From assembly GCF_014644435.1 (NCBI RefSeq), contig NZ_BMKR01000043.1, positions 1-62,333 on the forward strand: a DNA stretch of 62,333 nucleotides. Direction: 5' to 3'. Below the pieces are notes generated by a model that worked only from the letters and a program-made list of their open reading frames with translations, did not search any database and was not told the DNA's origin. The DNA comes from Paenibacillus albidus (GTDB lineage Bacteria > Bacillota > Bacilli > Paenibacillales > Paenibacillaceae). Below are positions 43,685 through 53,110 of the stretch, piece after piece. A program made the position numbers and the translations under genes. How positions within the stretch are numbered: the first letter of the stretch is position 1; each line of letters opens with the position of its first letter.

Positions 43685-44560
43685 TTGAAGACTTTTAAAA
43701 AGGTATATATCGAGATTACAAGTGTCTGCAACCTGGCCTGCAGCTTCTGCCCGCAAACCGCCCGGCAGAAGAATTTCATGAAGCTGGATACCTTCAACAC
43801 GATACTTGACGAGATCAAACCGCACAGCAATCACATCTATCTGCATGTGAAGGGAGAGCCGCTGCTGCATCCCAAGATCGGGGAGCTGCTGGATGCGGCC
43901 CATGCCAAAGGGTTCAAGGTCAACATTACGACCAACGGAACATTGATCCACAAGGCGGGGCCGAAGATCCTGGGCAAACCTGCCCTGCGGCAGATGAATT
44001 TCTCGCTGCACAGCTTTGACGGGCATGAAGGCTCCGAGAACCGGGAGGGGTATCTGGCGGAAATTATCTCATTTGTGCGGGAAGCTTCGGCACAGGGAGT
44101 GATTATTTCTTTCCGTCTCTGGAATCTGACGGAGGATAATCTGACGAATCTGGAACGCAGCCGCAACCGCGAGACGCTGGCGCTGCTAGAGGAAGCCTTC
44201 GGACTGGACTTCAAGATTGAGGAGAAGGTAGTGCCGGGCAGCGGTGTCAAAATTGCGCCGCGTATCTATCTCAATCAGGATCACGAATTCAAATGGCCGA
44301 GTCTGACGGAGCCGGAGGATGAAGGCAAAGGTTTCTGCCATGCGCTGCGCAGCCAGGCTGCGGTGCTGGTTGACGGTACGGTGGTGCCCTGCTGCCTGGA
44401 TGGCGAAGGGGTCATTAATCTGGGTAATATCCATGAGAAACCTTTCTCCGAGATTGTCGAAGGTGAGCGGGCGAATAATCTATTCTACGGATTCTCCCGG
44501 CGGGAAGCTGTGGAGGAATTGTGCCGCAAGTGCGGGTACCGGCAGCGGTTTGGGACATAA
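43685..44560 (+). CDS. Radical SAM/SPASM protein
   Basis: 291 residues. The radical SAM cluster is C15, C19, C22 (SVCNLACSFCPQT), with HVKGEPLLHPKIGELL and ITTNGTLI following. The C-terminal SPASM-type region has FCHALRSQAAVLVDGTVVPCC, GVINLGNI and LCRKCG, enough Cys for an auxiliary cluster. Family members modify peptides, sugars or cofactors. Start is TTG 43685 after a GGGAGCGGGAC stretch. No precursor peptide is visible within the adjacent gaps. It sits between an oxidoreductase and a large methyltransferase. Confidence 0.88.
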   Translation: MKTFKKVYIEITSVCNLACSFCPQTARQKNFMKLDTFNTILDEIKPHSNHIYLHVKGEPLLHPKIGELLDAAHAKGFKVNITTNGTLIHKAGPKILGKPALRQMNFSLHSFDGHEGSENREGYLAEIISFVREASAQGVIISFRLWNLTEDNLTNLERSRNRETLALLEEAFGLDFKIEEKVVPGSGVKIAPRIYLNQDHEFKWPSLTEPEDEGKGFCHALRSQAAVLVDGTVVPCCLDGEGVINLGNIHEKPFSEIVEGERANNLFYGFSRREAVEELCRKCGYRQRFGT

Positions 44561-44583
44561 AAAGGGCCGGGGGCCGGAAGGAT

Positions 44584-44614
44584 AAACAGCAAGCTTCCAG
44601 GAAGCTTGCTGTTT
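44584..44614. terminator. Hairpin after the radical SAM gene
   Basis: AAACAGCAAGCTTC and GAAGCTTGCTGTTT are a near-perfect inverted repeat. The T tract is short. The CAGCAAGCTT arm recurs in the hairpin at 8742-8778. Confidence 0.6.
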
Positions 44615-44687
44615 GCTGTACGGCTTGTCAGCTGTTTTTTGTATCAGACAACGAATCATAATAAGCTTGTTCACTTAGGAGGCGCAT

Positions 44688-46799
44688 ATGCTGAAATCGC
44701 TGGAAGCCATTCATCACTATCGTCAAGGCAAACAGGAGCTGCTGGAGAGCTGCTTCTGGCTGAAGGTCATTGTCCAAGCCGAAGAGCAGATCGTAAATTT
44801 GGAACGGGTAGAGTCGCTGCAGGAGCTGAACTACAGGAACCCTGTACTGGATTATGTGGAACGGAGTTTGCTGCTGCTGGAGAAGCTGCCTGTATCGTTC
44901 TGGATCAAAGAGCTGGTCGAAGAGGTCTTGATCTGGTCGGAAACGGCCAAAGGAGGCACCTCGCGCCAACGGCTGATCTGGCAGGAGGAAGGGATTAACT
45001 GTTTTGTCCATAATATCGGATCGGCGCAGTTATACCGGCTGTATGCGGGGGGAGCAGAGGCCGCTGCAGATTCTGACCGGCAGCGCATGGTTCATCGTCT
45101 CATTGAGACCCATGGGCTGATCGGACAGCAGATACGCGGCGAGGTACCTCCGTCCGTCAATCGGCCTTTGTCCGCCATGGCAGAGGAACAGCTGCTGACC
45201 CGTGAAGAGCTGGTGCGGCTGCTTGAGGCGCTGAATCATTGTATTATCGGCGCCGTCTCCCCGGAGCTGTGGCAGCTGGTGCAGGATGAAGTGCAGGAGC
45301 TGATTGCCGCAATTGCTTCAGGGGAAGCGTATGCCCCATTGCCCATGCAGGAGCGCCTGCGGAGAATGCGCTCAGGCCCGATTCACAGGGGAGAGGATTT
45401 TGCTGGGGAATGGAGCCGGGTGGAGCAGGAAGGGTTTCGTCCGGAGACGCTGGAGCATTTACACAATATGACCTTCTGGTATGTGGAATCAGCTCTGCAG
45501 ACCTTCTCGCTGGAGCAGTTTCTGAAGATTATGACGCTGGCGGCCGGAGGTGAGCAGCGCCTGAATCTCAGTCATATCAGTTTTGAAGCGGTCATGAACA
45601 GTATTTATTATGATTACAAGGGCGTTAAGAAGATCAATGTATATAAGAAGCGGATTATAGAAAAATATCTGTCGGAGCTAACCTGGTCCGAACTTGCGGC
45701 TGGGAAGGCTGCGGCGGCCAATCCGCATTTGACGCATCGCATATACGCGAAGTCTTATTTGCCGGATACGGTATTTTTTGATTTTCAGTTCTCGCCTGCG
45801 GCGGAGAAGCTGATTGAATTCTGCATCGAAGCCGAGAAATCGGCGCTGTACGAACGGGCGGTACTGCTGCTGTTCGATCTGTTCGAGCTGCGGCGGGATG
45901 CCTTTGACCGCTTCCACAACGAGGACAGCTACCTGAGTCAAATGAACGGTACCGCTGATTACAAGGCGGTTATTCTGGAGCATATTACCGGGAGGAAGGT
46001 GCTGGATATTGGGCCGGGCGGCGGTGTACTGCTTGATCTCATTGAGGAACGGATGCCGGATGCGAGGCCGGTAGGCATTGATATTTCCAGCAATGTCGTC
46101 GAAGCCCTGCAGCAGCGCAAGCAGCGGGAGGGCCGGCGCTGGGAGGTGCTGCAGGGAGATGCGCTGAACCTGAGGGATTTCGTGGAACCCGGCACGGTGG
46201 ACACAGTGGTTTTTTCCTCCATATTGCATGAATTATACTCCTATGTGCCTTTTAATGGCCGCAAGTTTAATCATGAGACTCTTTCCGCTGCCCTGCGCAG
46301 CGCCTTTGAGGTGCTCGCGGAAGGCGGAGCCATTATTATTCGTGACGGGATCATGACCGAACCGGAGTCGCTGCAGCGCAGAGTGCGTTTCCTGGAAGCC
46401 GATGGCCTTTCACGGCTGGAGCGGTATGCCAAGGATTTTGCCGGACGCCGGATTGTTTATGAGCGTATAGGCGACAATGAGGTGCTGCTGCCTGTTAATG
46501 ATGCCATGGAGTTTCTGTATACGTACACTTGGGGAGAAGAGGCGTATATCCATGAGGTGCAGGAGCAGTTTGGATATTATACCCCTTCGCAGTATGTGGC
46601 CTTTATTGAGAAGACACTCGGGGAAGGGGCACGGATAGAAGTTTTCCGCCACTATCTGCAGGCAGGATACACCGAAGCGCTACAAGGCAGGATCATGATC
46701 ATGGACGAGGATGGCCGGGAGGTGCCGCTGCCGGACAGTACCTGTTTTGTTGTTATCCGTAAGGCGGCGGAAGACGGAGTTGATTCAGGAGCCCTTTAA
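44688..46799 (+). CDS. Large two-part protein with C-terminal SAM methyltransferase
   Basis: 703 residues. Residues about 1-420 are helical, Leu-rich and match nothing I recognise. Residues about 430-690 form a class I methyltransferase: motif I VLDIGPGGGVLLDLI, motif II VGIDISSNVVEAL, then VLQGDALNL and TVVFSSILHELYSY (motif IV/post). The late region HYLQAGYTEALQGRIMI may be a cap. The substrate is unknown. AGGAGG lies 5 nt before the ATG. It lies 127 bp after the radical SAM gene, past a hairpin, so it may have its own promoter. Confidence 0.82.
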   Translation: MLKSLEAIHHYRQGKQELLESCFWLKVIVQAEEQIVNLERVESLQELNYRNPVLDYVERSLLLLEKLPVSFWIKELVEEVLIWSETAKGGTSRQRLIWQEEGINCFVHNIGSAQLYRLYAGGAEAAADSDRQRMVHRLIETHGLIGQQIRGEVPPSVNRPLSAMAEEQLLTREELVRLLEALNHCIIGAVSPELWQLVQDEVQELIAAIASGEAYAPLPMQERLRRMRSGPIHRGEDFAGEWSRVEQEGFRPETLEHLHNMTFWYVESALQTFSLEQFLKIMTLAAGGEQRLNLSHISFEAVMNSIYYDYKGVKKINVYKKRIIEKYLSELTWSELAAGKAAAANPHLTHRIYAKSYLPDTVFFDFQFSPAAEKLIEFCIEAEKSALYERAVLLLFDLFELRRDAFDRFHNEDSYLSQMNGTADYKAVILEHITGRKVLDIGPGGGVLLDLIEERMPDARPVGIDISSNVVEALQQRKQREGRRWEVLQGDALNLRDFVEPGTVDTVVFSSILHELYSYVPFNGRKFNHETLSAALRSAFEVLAEGGAIIIRDGIMTEPESLQRRVRFLEADGLSRLERYAKDFAGRRIVYERIGDNEVLLPVNDAMEFLYTYTWGEEAYIHEVQEQFGYYTPSQYVAFIEKTLGEGARIEVFRHYLQAGYTEALQGRIMIMDEDGREVPLPDSTCFVVIRKAAEDGVDSGAL

Positions 46800-46848
46800 T
46801 GGTTTATATGAAAAAGGGTATGAATAATACATAATTTGGAGGCATGAA

Positions 46849-47298
46849 ATGGAACAGAGAAACAGAATTGTTATACCTGCGCTGGGGGCGCTGCTGGTCG
46901 CCATACTTGGGGGTGCAGTGTGGGCTGCGATTGCCATTCAGACTGAATATGAAATAGGCCTGCTCGCGTGGGCCATCGGTGGGTTGGCCGGATACACGGT
47001 CGCCATTCTGAGCCGGCGGCAGACGAATGCCGCACATCGGATTATTGCGGTAATTGCCAGCTTGCTGGGGATTTTTCTCGGCAAATATTTTATCTTCGGT
47101 TATGTGATGAATGGAGACGAGATTACCGGCATGTTCTCCGCCGACTTGTTCTCCTTGTTCATGGACAATATCGGGGAATTTTTTGGTGCAATGGACATCG
47201 TATTCGTCATCCTGGCAGTGATTACCGCCTGGCAGATGCCAGGCCGGATGCAGCAGCAGCCGGAGCCTGTGGCCCCAACGGATCAAAGATATCCTTAA
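46849..47298 (+). CDS. Small membrane protein, unknown function
   Basis: 149 residues with four predicted membrane helices (ALGALLVAILGGAVWAAIAI; LLAWAIGGLAGYTVAIL; IIAVIASLLGIFLGKYFIF; MDIVFVILAVITAWQM) and a polar Pro/Gln-rich tail. No family recognised. GGAGG precedes the ATG, 49 bp after the methyltransferase stop. Confidence 0.75.
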   Translation: MEQRNRIVIPALGALLVAILGGAVWAAIAIQTEYEIGLLAWAIGGLAGYTVAILSRRQTNAAHRIIAVIASLLGIFLGKYFIFGYVMNGDEITGMFSADLFSLFMDNIGEFFGAMDIVFVILAVITAWQMPGRMQQQPEPVAPTDQRYP

Positions 47299-47322
47299 GT
47301 TATCCGTGACAGCTGTGTGCGA

Positions 47323-47505
47323 TAGGGATTGCTGCCCACTAATCCTGGGATAGGGGCTTTGGCTGGGTGATTATAGGGAATAGCGCCCGTTAATAGTGTA
47401 GAACACCCCTGGCGGGGGTGGTTTTGACGATAATAGCGGGCAAAATTCCCGCTAAACGGCTTGGAATTGGCCATTCGCCAGGATTAGCGGGCGGATTTCC
47501 CGATA
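47323..47505. repeat. Four-unit intergenic element, copy C (different motif, same spacing)
   Basis: Units lie at 47323-47341 (TAGGGATTGCTGCCCACTA), 47374-47392 (TAGGGAATAGCGCCCGTTA), 47434-47454 and 47485-47505 (both TAGCGGGC...TCCCG-TA). Centres are 51, 61 and 51 bp apart. All share GGGA-N5-GCCCRYTA, the first two on the plus strand and the last two on the minus strand. ATCCTGG flanks unit 1 and, inverted, unit 4. Overall the element is an imperfect inverted repeat of about 180 bp and occupies most of the gap 47299-47669. Confidence 0.75.
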
Positions 47506-47572
47506 GGACAGCTCCCAGGGCCGCCCTGTCCGCCCTGCTTCATGGACGGCACGTGAGAGCCTGATGTACAAC

Positions 47573-47605
47573 AAAAAGACCTGGAGCTTGGCTCCGGGTC
47601 TTTTT
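47573..47605. terminator. Bidirectional terminator
   Basis: AAAAAGACCTGGAGC and GCTCCGGGTCTTTTT form a 15-bp stem (one G-T) with loop TTG. Confidence 0.9.
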
Positions 47606-47669
47606 GCGCTGCAATAAAAAGTCAGTGTTGGCATGTGGCCCCCCAATACATATCGTGCAGCCAGATCAT

Positions 47670-48407
47670 TCAATCCCTATATTTATGAATGAGTTGTTGG
47701 AGTGCTTGCTGTACATCGCCATGAAATATACCTCCATGATAGCAAATGACCTGTTCAATGTCGTAGTCCAGCAAACGCTCTACAGAGCGGATGGCTTCAT
47801 CCAGATCGAGTGTGTATTGGGGGTTGGCGATGGCAAGCTCGCCTTCCTCAATAATGAGGGCATCTGCAGCTATCAGTGTTTGGGTGGCCGGTTGATACAA
47901 TGAGATATGCCCAGGCATATGGCCGGGAGTGTGGATTACCCTTATCCCGCCGCACCAGGGGAGCCATTCCCCACCCGATACCGTCTGATCAACGCCAACC
48001 GGCTCGATGGACTGCAAGAAACGAATGAAATGTTCTGCACCCGGCTTGGCTTCATCCGGCAATGTGTTAAACGATGCCTCCGCCTGTTCAAGCCGTAACG
48101 ACTTCTTCGCGCCTTCAATGTAGGGGGCTTCCAGCTCGTACGCGATGATGTCGATGTGCGGGTACGTCCGCTTCAAGGCAGCCAGCGATCCGATATGGTC
48201 CATATCGTGATGCGTCACGATCAGTTTCGTAATCGAAGTAAGGGGGATGTTGTGCCGGTTAGCCGCTTCTTCAAGAAGAGGGATGAAATTTGGATAGCCG
48301 CAGTCGATGAGAATCACATCGTTCTCGTCTTGAAGAAGGATCGGGGTAATGACCTGTTGTTGTCCGTTGTACTCAAACTCGATTTCAAGTAAATGATAAA
48401 TGCTCAT
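47670..48407 (-). CDS. Metallo-beta-lactamase-fold hydrolase
   Basis: 245 residues. Metal motif THHDMDH (residues 65-71), later HTPGHMPGHISLY and ADALI, and a final YHGG His. This fits the general MBL hydrolase family (lactonase or thioesterase-like). No signal peptide, so cytoplasmic. AGGAGG-type site before the ATG. It is followed on the same strand by nothing and preceded by the AraC-type gene 40 bp upstream, so the two may share a transcript. Confidence 0.88.
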   Translation of the reverse strand: MSIYHLLEIEFEYNGQQQVITPILLQDENDVILIDCGYPNFIPLLEEAANRHNIPLTSITKLIVTHHDMDHIGSLAALKRTYPHIDIIAYELEAPYIEGAKKSLRLEQAEASFNTLPDEAKPGAEHFIRFLQSIEPVGVDQTVSGGEWLPWCGGIRVIHTPGHMPGHISLYQPATQTLIAADALIIEEGELAIANPQYTLDLDEAIRSVERLLDYDIEQVICYHGGIFHGDVQQALQQLIHKYRD

Positions 48408-48447
48408 ATATATACCTCCTGATTGAAGAAAAAATTGGTGATCAATT

Positions 48448-49350
48448 TCAGCCTCCGGCGGCCTGCCCGGAGTGTTTGCGGAATTCCGAAGGTGTGCATT
48501 TCATCTCTTTGCGGAACACTTTGATAAAATAACTGACGTTATCGAAACCGACCTCTAGTGCGATGTCGGAAATTTTGCGTTCGCTGCTCCGGAGTAAATC
48601 CGCAGCCTGGCGAATGCGGTAGGAGTTAATGTAATCGACCGGGGTTTTGCGGGTCATTGCCTTGAAAAAACGGCAGAACTGCCCCTCGCTCATTGGAATG
48701 AGCTCCGATAGATTACGGGTACGAATCGGCTCCTGATAGTTGTCCTGGATATATAGGATAACTTTCTTCAGCCGGCTGATCTTGGTCGTGTCCGCACTGT
48801 CCGATTGGCTGCGGTTCTCCGTACGGCCTTCAACCGCAAGCCGGGAGAGCATAATGAGCAGTGATCCTTTCATAAAAGCTTCAAGTCCGGGCATGGTAAC
48901 AGCATAGGCTTCCATGATCCGTTCAAGATGTTCCAGCAGCTCCTTGTGCCAGGGGATAGAGGGCGTAATATGCCGCGGGAAGCTCTGGCGTTTCTCCAGG
49001 AGCGGCTGAACGGCATGCTGCTGGATGGCGTCATACTGGGCGCTGGCCAGGAAATCGGGATGAAAGACAAAGGCGCAGAATTTGCAGGGTGTTTCCTTCA
49101 AGCTAAAGGCGGCATGAATATCTCCGGATTCAATGAACACAGCTTCACCGGCCCGGAGCGGAAAATAGTCGGTGTCAACCTGAAACTGGACCTCCCCTTC
49201 AAGCAGCATAAAAAACTCGGCTTCCTCATGCCAGTGGGTATCCAGCACATGGGTTCCCGCGGGAAGTTCAATCCAGTAGGCGGCAACCGGGAACATGACA
49301 TCGCCATGTACACGGTTTTCTTTTAGCAGATGTTGTGTAGTGCGGTCCAT
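48448..49350 (-). CDS. AraC-family regulator with cupin domain
   Basis: 300 residues. N-terminal cupin (HWHEEAEFFMLLEGEVQF and GDIHAAF) as sugar-sensing domain, C-terminal AraC double helix-turn-helix (RNLSELIPMSEGQFCRFFKAMT; ISDIALEVGFDNVSYFIKVFRKEMKCTPSEFR). AAGGAGG lies 5 nt before ATG. Divergent from the GH31 alpha-xylosidase, which it probably controls in response to a pentose- or xyloglucan-derived sugar. Confidence 0.93.
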   Translation of the reverse strand: MDRTTQHLLKENRVHGDVMFPVAAYWIELPAGTHVLDTHWHEEAEFFMLLEGEVQFQVDTDYFPLRAGEAVFIESGDIHAAFSLKETPCKFCAFVFHPDFLASAQYDAIQQHAVQPLLEKRQSFPRHITPSIPWHKELLEHLERIMEAYAVTMPGLEAFMKGSLLIMLSRLAVEGRTENRSQSDSADTTKISRLKKVILYIQDNYQEPIRTRNLSELIPMSEGQFCRFFKAMTRKTPVDYINSYRIRQAADLLRSSERKISDIALEVGFDNVSYFIKVFRKEMKCTPSEFRKHSGQAAGG

Positions 49351-49431
49351 ATGGGCCTCCTTTCCTTAATGAATATCAGAATAGTGTTATAAATTAGCTA
49401 TATTATATTAGTTTTACACATTTATTATCGT

Positions 49432-49437
49432 TATAAT
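49432..49437 (+). promoter_or_regulatory. Candidate -10 of the alpha-xylosidase gene
   Basis: Perfect TATAAT 41 bp before the ATG. No -35 close to consensus lies 16-18 bp upstream, which fits an AraC-activated promoter. Confidence 0.4.
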
Positions 49438-49477
49438 GCAACTATAAACACCAAATCGAAGGGTGGCAAGTACACAA

Positions 49478-51799
49478 ATGAAATTTACAGACGGTCTTTG
49501 GCTGGTTCGCGACGGGATCTCAATCAACGGTGCTGTGCAAAACTATGCAGTAGAACAAACCACTGAAGGTTTGACAGCGATAACGCAGACTACTCCAATT
49601 ACAGGGCGGGCAGCAACACTCAACTCTACGCTGCTCACCGTGAAATTCCATTCCCCGCTTCCGGGTGTGGTAGGGATCAAGATTATTCATCATGAGGGCG
49701 TACAGGAACGGGGTCCGGTTTTTGAATTGACCAAAGGCACCGGAGACCATGTGAAGATTGAAGAGAACGAGCAGGAGACTGCACTGATCAGCGGCGGACT
49801 TCGTGTTGTTATCCGCAAGGGTGAGCAGTGGGCAGTGGACTTCTACCGCGGCAATGAGCGGATTACCGGCAGCGGTTATAAATCGATGGCTTATATCACG
49901 GATCAGGACGGCAATACGTTCATGCGTGAAGAGCTGGATATCGGCGTGGGTGAATTCGTCTACGGACTAGGCGAGCGCTTCACGGCTTTTGTAAAAAATG
50001 GACAAGTGGTGGACATCTGGAATAAAGACGGCGGCACAAGCTCCGAGCAGGCCTATAAGAACATTCCTTTCTATGTTACAAGCAAAGGGTATGGTGTATT
50101 CGTAAACCATCCTGAGCTGGTGTCATATGAAATCGCTTCGGAAAAAGTGAAGAAAGCCCAGTTCAGCGTAGCCGGCGAAAGCCTGGAATATTTCGTCATC
50201 GAAGGTCCGACCATTAAAGAGGTTATCAGCAAATACACCTCCCTCACCGGCAAACCTGCGCTGCCGCCGGCCTGGACCTTTGGCCTGTGGCTGACTACTT
50301 CGTTTACAACCGACTATGATGAAGCGACTGTGAACTCTTTCGTAGACGGCATGGCAGAACGTGATCTGCCGCTGCATGTATTCCATTTCGACTGCTTCTG
50401 GATGCGTGAATACCAATGGACGGATTTCCAGTGGGATGAACGCGTATTCCCGGACCCGCAGGGTATGCTGAAACGCCTGAAGGAAAAAGGGCTGAAAATC
50501 TGCGTATGGATCAACTCTTATATTGGACAACGTTCGCCGCTGTTTGAAGAAGGCCGGAAAAATGGCTATCTGATCAAAAAACCAAACGGCGATGTCTATC
50601 AAACCGACCTGTGGCAGGCAGGCATGGGGATTGTGGACTTCACGAACCCTGCAGCTTGCGAATGGTATGCCGGGTATCTGCGGGATCTGGTAGATATGGG
50701 CGTAGACAGCTTCAAGACGGACTTCGGCGAGCGTATTCCTACGGATGTTGTTTATTTTGACGGCTCCGATCCGCAGAAGATGCATAACTACTACACACAA
50801 CTGTACAACAAGGTAGTCTTTGAAGTGCTGGAAGAGAAGCTTGGCAAAAATGAAGCGGCTGTCTTCGCGCGTTCGGCAACGGCCGGCGGACAACAGTTCC
50901 CGGTTCACTGGGGCGGCGACTGCTACGCAGATTATGAGTCGATGGCTGAGAGCCTGCGCGGCGGGTTGTCACTGGGCTTGTCCGGCTTCGGATTCTGGAG
51001 CCATGATATCGGCGGCTTCGAGAATACCGCTCCGGCGCATGTCTTCAAACGCTGGCTGGCTTTTGGCTTGCTCTCCAGCCATAGCCGTCTGCACGGAAGC
51101 AGCTCGTACCGGGTGCCTTGGGCGTATGACGATGAAGCAGTGGATGTTACCCGTTTCTTCACCAAGCTCAAATGCAGCCTGATGCCGTACCTGTACGATG
51201 TAGCCGGACAGGCAGCGGAACATGGCTGGGCTTCGATGCGGGCCATGGTTATGGAATTCCCGGAAGATCCGACTTGTGAAGTGCTGGACCGCCAGTATAT
51301 GCTGGGAGATTCCCTGCTTGTGGCTCCAATCTTCCAGGAGAATGGCGACGTGAAATATTACCTGCCGGCTGGGCGCTGGACACATCTGCTTAGCGGCGAA
51401 ACTGTACAAGGCGGAGCATGGCGCAAAGAAACACATGATTTCTTCAGCTTGCCGCTCTACGTCCGCGAGAATTCCTTGCTGGCCCTCGGCAGTGTGGACA
51501 ATCGTCCGGATTATGATTTTGCCGACGGCGCCAAATTCGGCCTGTACTCGCTGGCAGACGGCACTTCTGCAACTGCAACGGTTCGTGATATGACTGGTGC
51601 TGTGGAACTGACTGTGAAGGCTGAGCGTAAAGGCAACACTGTATCGGTAACTGCAGAAGGCAGCGGCAAAGCATTCACGCTGGCTCTGAAGGATCTGGGA
51701 GCTATTGCTTCCGTCAACGGTGCTGCACAGGTGGATGAGACTACCGTGAAGGTGGATGCCGGTTCCCCATCGGTATCGTTTACCCTTACCTTGAAATAA
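49478..51799 (+). CDS. yicI: Alpha-xylosidase, GH31 (YicI type)
   Basis: 773 residues, cytoplasmic. Hydrolyses alpha-xylosidic ends, such as isoprimeverose from xyloglucan. N-terminal beta domain, then (alpha/beta)8 barrel with nucleophile D415 (SFKTDFGERIP) and acid/base D481 (HWGGDCYADY), almost the numbering of E. coli YicI (D416, D482). The VGEFVYGLGERF and SFTTDYDEATVNSF segments are typical. ATG 49478 is chosen: the ribosome site AAGGGTGG sits directly on an in-frame GTG at 49463, which is too close. Divergent AraC-type regulator; strong terminator after. Confidence 0.93.
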   Translation: MKFTDGLWLVRDGISINGAVQNYAVEQTTEGLTAITQTTPITGRAATLNSTLLTVKFHSPLPGVVGIKIIHHEGVQERGPVFELTKGTGDHVKIEENEQETALISGGLRVVIRKGEQWAVDFYRGNERITGSGYKSMAYITDQDGNTFMREELDIGVGEFVYGLGERFTAFVKNGQVVDIWNKDGGTSSEQAYKNIPFYVTSKGYGVFVNHPELVSYEIASEKVKKAQFSVAGESLEYFVIEGPTIKEVISKYTSLTGKPALPPAWTFGLWLTTSFTTDYDEATVNSFVDGMAERDLPLHVFHFDCFWMREYQWTDFQWDERVFPDPQGMLKRLKEKGLKICVWINSYIGQRSPLFEEGRKNGYLIKKPNGDVYQTDLWQAGMGIVDFTNPAACEWYAGYLRDLVDMGVDSFKTDFGERIPTDVVYFDGSDPQKMHNYYTQLYNKVVFEVLEEKLGKNEAAVFARSATAGGQQFPVHWGGDCYADYESMAESLRGGLSLGLSGFGFWSHDIGGFENTAPAHVFKRWLAFGLLSSHSRLHGSSSYRVPWAYDDEAVDVTRFFTKLKCSLMPYLYDVAGQAAEHGWASMRAMVMEFPEDPTCEVLDRQYMLGDSLLVAPIFQENGDVKYYLPAGRWTHLLSGETVQGGAWRKETHDFFSLPLYVRENSLLALGSVDNRPDYDFADGAKFGLYSLADGTSATATVRDMTGAVELTVKAERKGNTVSVTAEGSGKAFTLALKDLGAIASVNGAAQVDETTVKVDAGSPSVSFTLTLK

Positions 51800-51820
51800 A
51801 CATGCGGCACTAATTGAATA

Positions 51821-51878
51821 AACCTCTCGGCAAGTCATTGAAGTGCAGTAGGCTTCATGTCAGCCGGGAGGTTTTTTT
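51821..51878 (+). terminator. Terminator of the alpha-xylosidase gene
   Basis: AACCTCTCGGC pairs with GCCGGGAGGTT (one G-T) across a long loop of about 31 nt, then seven T. Confidence 0.75.
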
Positions 51879-51928
51879 GCCGGTATAATAGGATTGTCTA
51901 CACAAGATCACATAAAGGAGAACGAAGC

Positions 51929-53110
51929 ATGAGCAACCCTATGGACCAGGACAACGTTATATTGAATCAGAAGGACTATTCCTCTGCAACGGTGCTGTCG
52001 TCCGCAGCCAATTATATAATGAACAAGGAAAAGCCCTTTACCCACACCTTCAGAACCTACATCCGGCTGAGAGAGACCGGTGTGTTGAATCTGAGACTGT
52101 GGCACAGCAACAATGTAGACTCCACCTGGGATCAAGGCGTGGAAGCGAAGGGCAGTGAACCCGGGGGTGACTGGGTTATTGAAGCGGCTTATGTCGCCGA
52201 TGGCGGACAGGAGCCTCAGGGTCAAGTGATCCCAGGGACACAGGTCGCCGTTACTTTTGACGGGGAATCGTCCAAAGCGGTAACACCGGGCGAAACCTTC
52301 TGGAGCGATGAGGCAGAGCTTGATCTGGCAGAGGGTCATTATCTGGCCTTCACCTGGACCATTCGTACACAACATCCGGGGAAATCCTATCCCTTTAACG
52401 TAGAAGGGATGTTGGTTACCGCCTATGACGCACCGGGTGATCTGGCGGATCGCGAATCGGCTGAGGGTTTTGCCGGTTCGGACAATCTGCTGGTATTGCC
52501 CTCTTATATCGGATACAGGAAGAAGGGTGCCCGCAGACTGGTGTTCCTGGGGGATTCCATTACCCAGGGAGTGCGGACCGCAAAGGATGGGTATGAGTAT
52601 TGGGCCGCTAGGATTGCAGAGGGGCTGGGAAAGGAATACGGGCTCTGGAATATCGGATCGGGCTGGGGCCGGGCGTATGACGTGGCGGCGGGCGGATCGT
52701 GGCTGAAGAAGGCCAAACAAGGCGACGAAGTGCTGATTGTCCTTGGTGTAAATGATCTGGATATCGGGAACCGAACGGCAGATGAGCTTCTCAGGGATCT
52801 GGCGGCGATCATCGTTGCCCTCAAGGAAGCGAACCCGGAGGTCAGCATCCTTCTGGGTACGGTGCCGCCGTTCAACTTCCAGGCTGAGAAGGAACAGGCC
52901 TGGCGTTATGTGAACAGGGAAATTCTGAGCCGCCCGCCTGCAGGCACAGACCGGGTGTTCGATATAGCCAGTGTGTTGTCCATGCCTGCCCCGCATGAGC
53001 ACCTTATCCGGCCGGAATATATGAGCGGAGCGGAAGATCCGCACCCGAACGGCATAGCCGGACAAGCCGTTGCGGACGCTTTTCTGAACTGGTATGGTTC
53101 AGGCATTTAA
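51929..53110 (+). CDS. SGNH/GDSL-family esterase
   Basis: 393 residues, no signal peptide. A beta-rich N-terminal domain (about 1-195, carbohydrate-binding-like) precedes the SGNH domain: block I FLGDSITQG with nucleophile S210, block III GVNDLD, and block V DPHPNG with the catalytic Asp and His. Probably deacetylates sugars during glycan breakdown (CE-like). AAAGGAG precedes ATG 51929; the frame is open upstream without a site. Its last 12 bp overlap the converging module 3 regulator. Confidence 0.88.
   Translation: MSNPMDQDNVILNQKDYSSATVLSSAANYIMNKEKPFTHTFRTYIRLRETGVLNLRLWHSNNVDSTWDQGVEAKGSEPGGDWVIEAAYVADGGQEPQGQVIPGTQVAVTFDGESSKAVTPGETFWSDEAELDLAEGHYLAFTWTIRTQHPGKSYPFNVEGMLVTAYDAPGDLADRESAEGFAGSDNLLVLPSYIGYRKKGARRLVFLGDSITQGVRTAKDGYEYWAARIAEGLGKEYGLWNIGSGWGRAYDVAAGGSWLKKAKQGDEVLIVLGVNDLDIGNRTADELLRDLAAIIVALKEANPEVSILLGTVPPFNFQAEKEQAWRYVNREILSRPPAGTDRVFDIASVLSMPAPHEHLIRPEYMSGAEDPHPNGIAGQAVADAFLNWYGSGI

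Noticed and set aside
44688..46799. DNA restriction-modification methyltransferase
   Set aside because: Motifs are those of small-molecule class I methyltransferases (GPGGG), no DPPY/NPPY motif and no restriction enzyme nearby.
51908..53065. 385-codon minus-strand frame opposite the SGNH esterase
   Set aside because: Shadow: the plus-strand frame has the S210, GVND and DPHPNG blocks.
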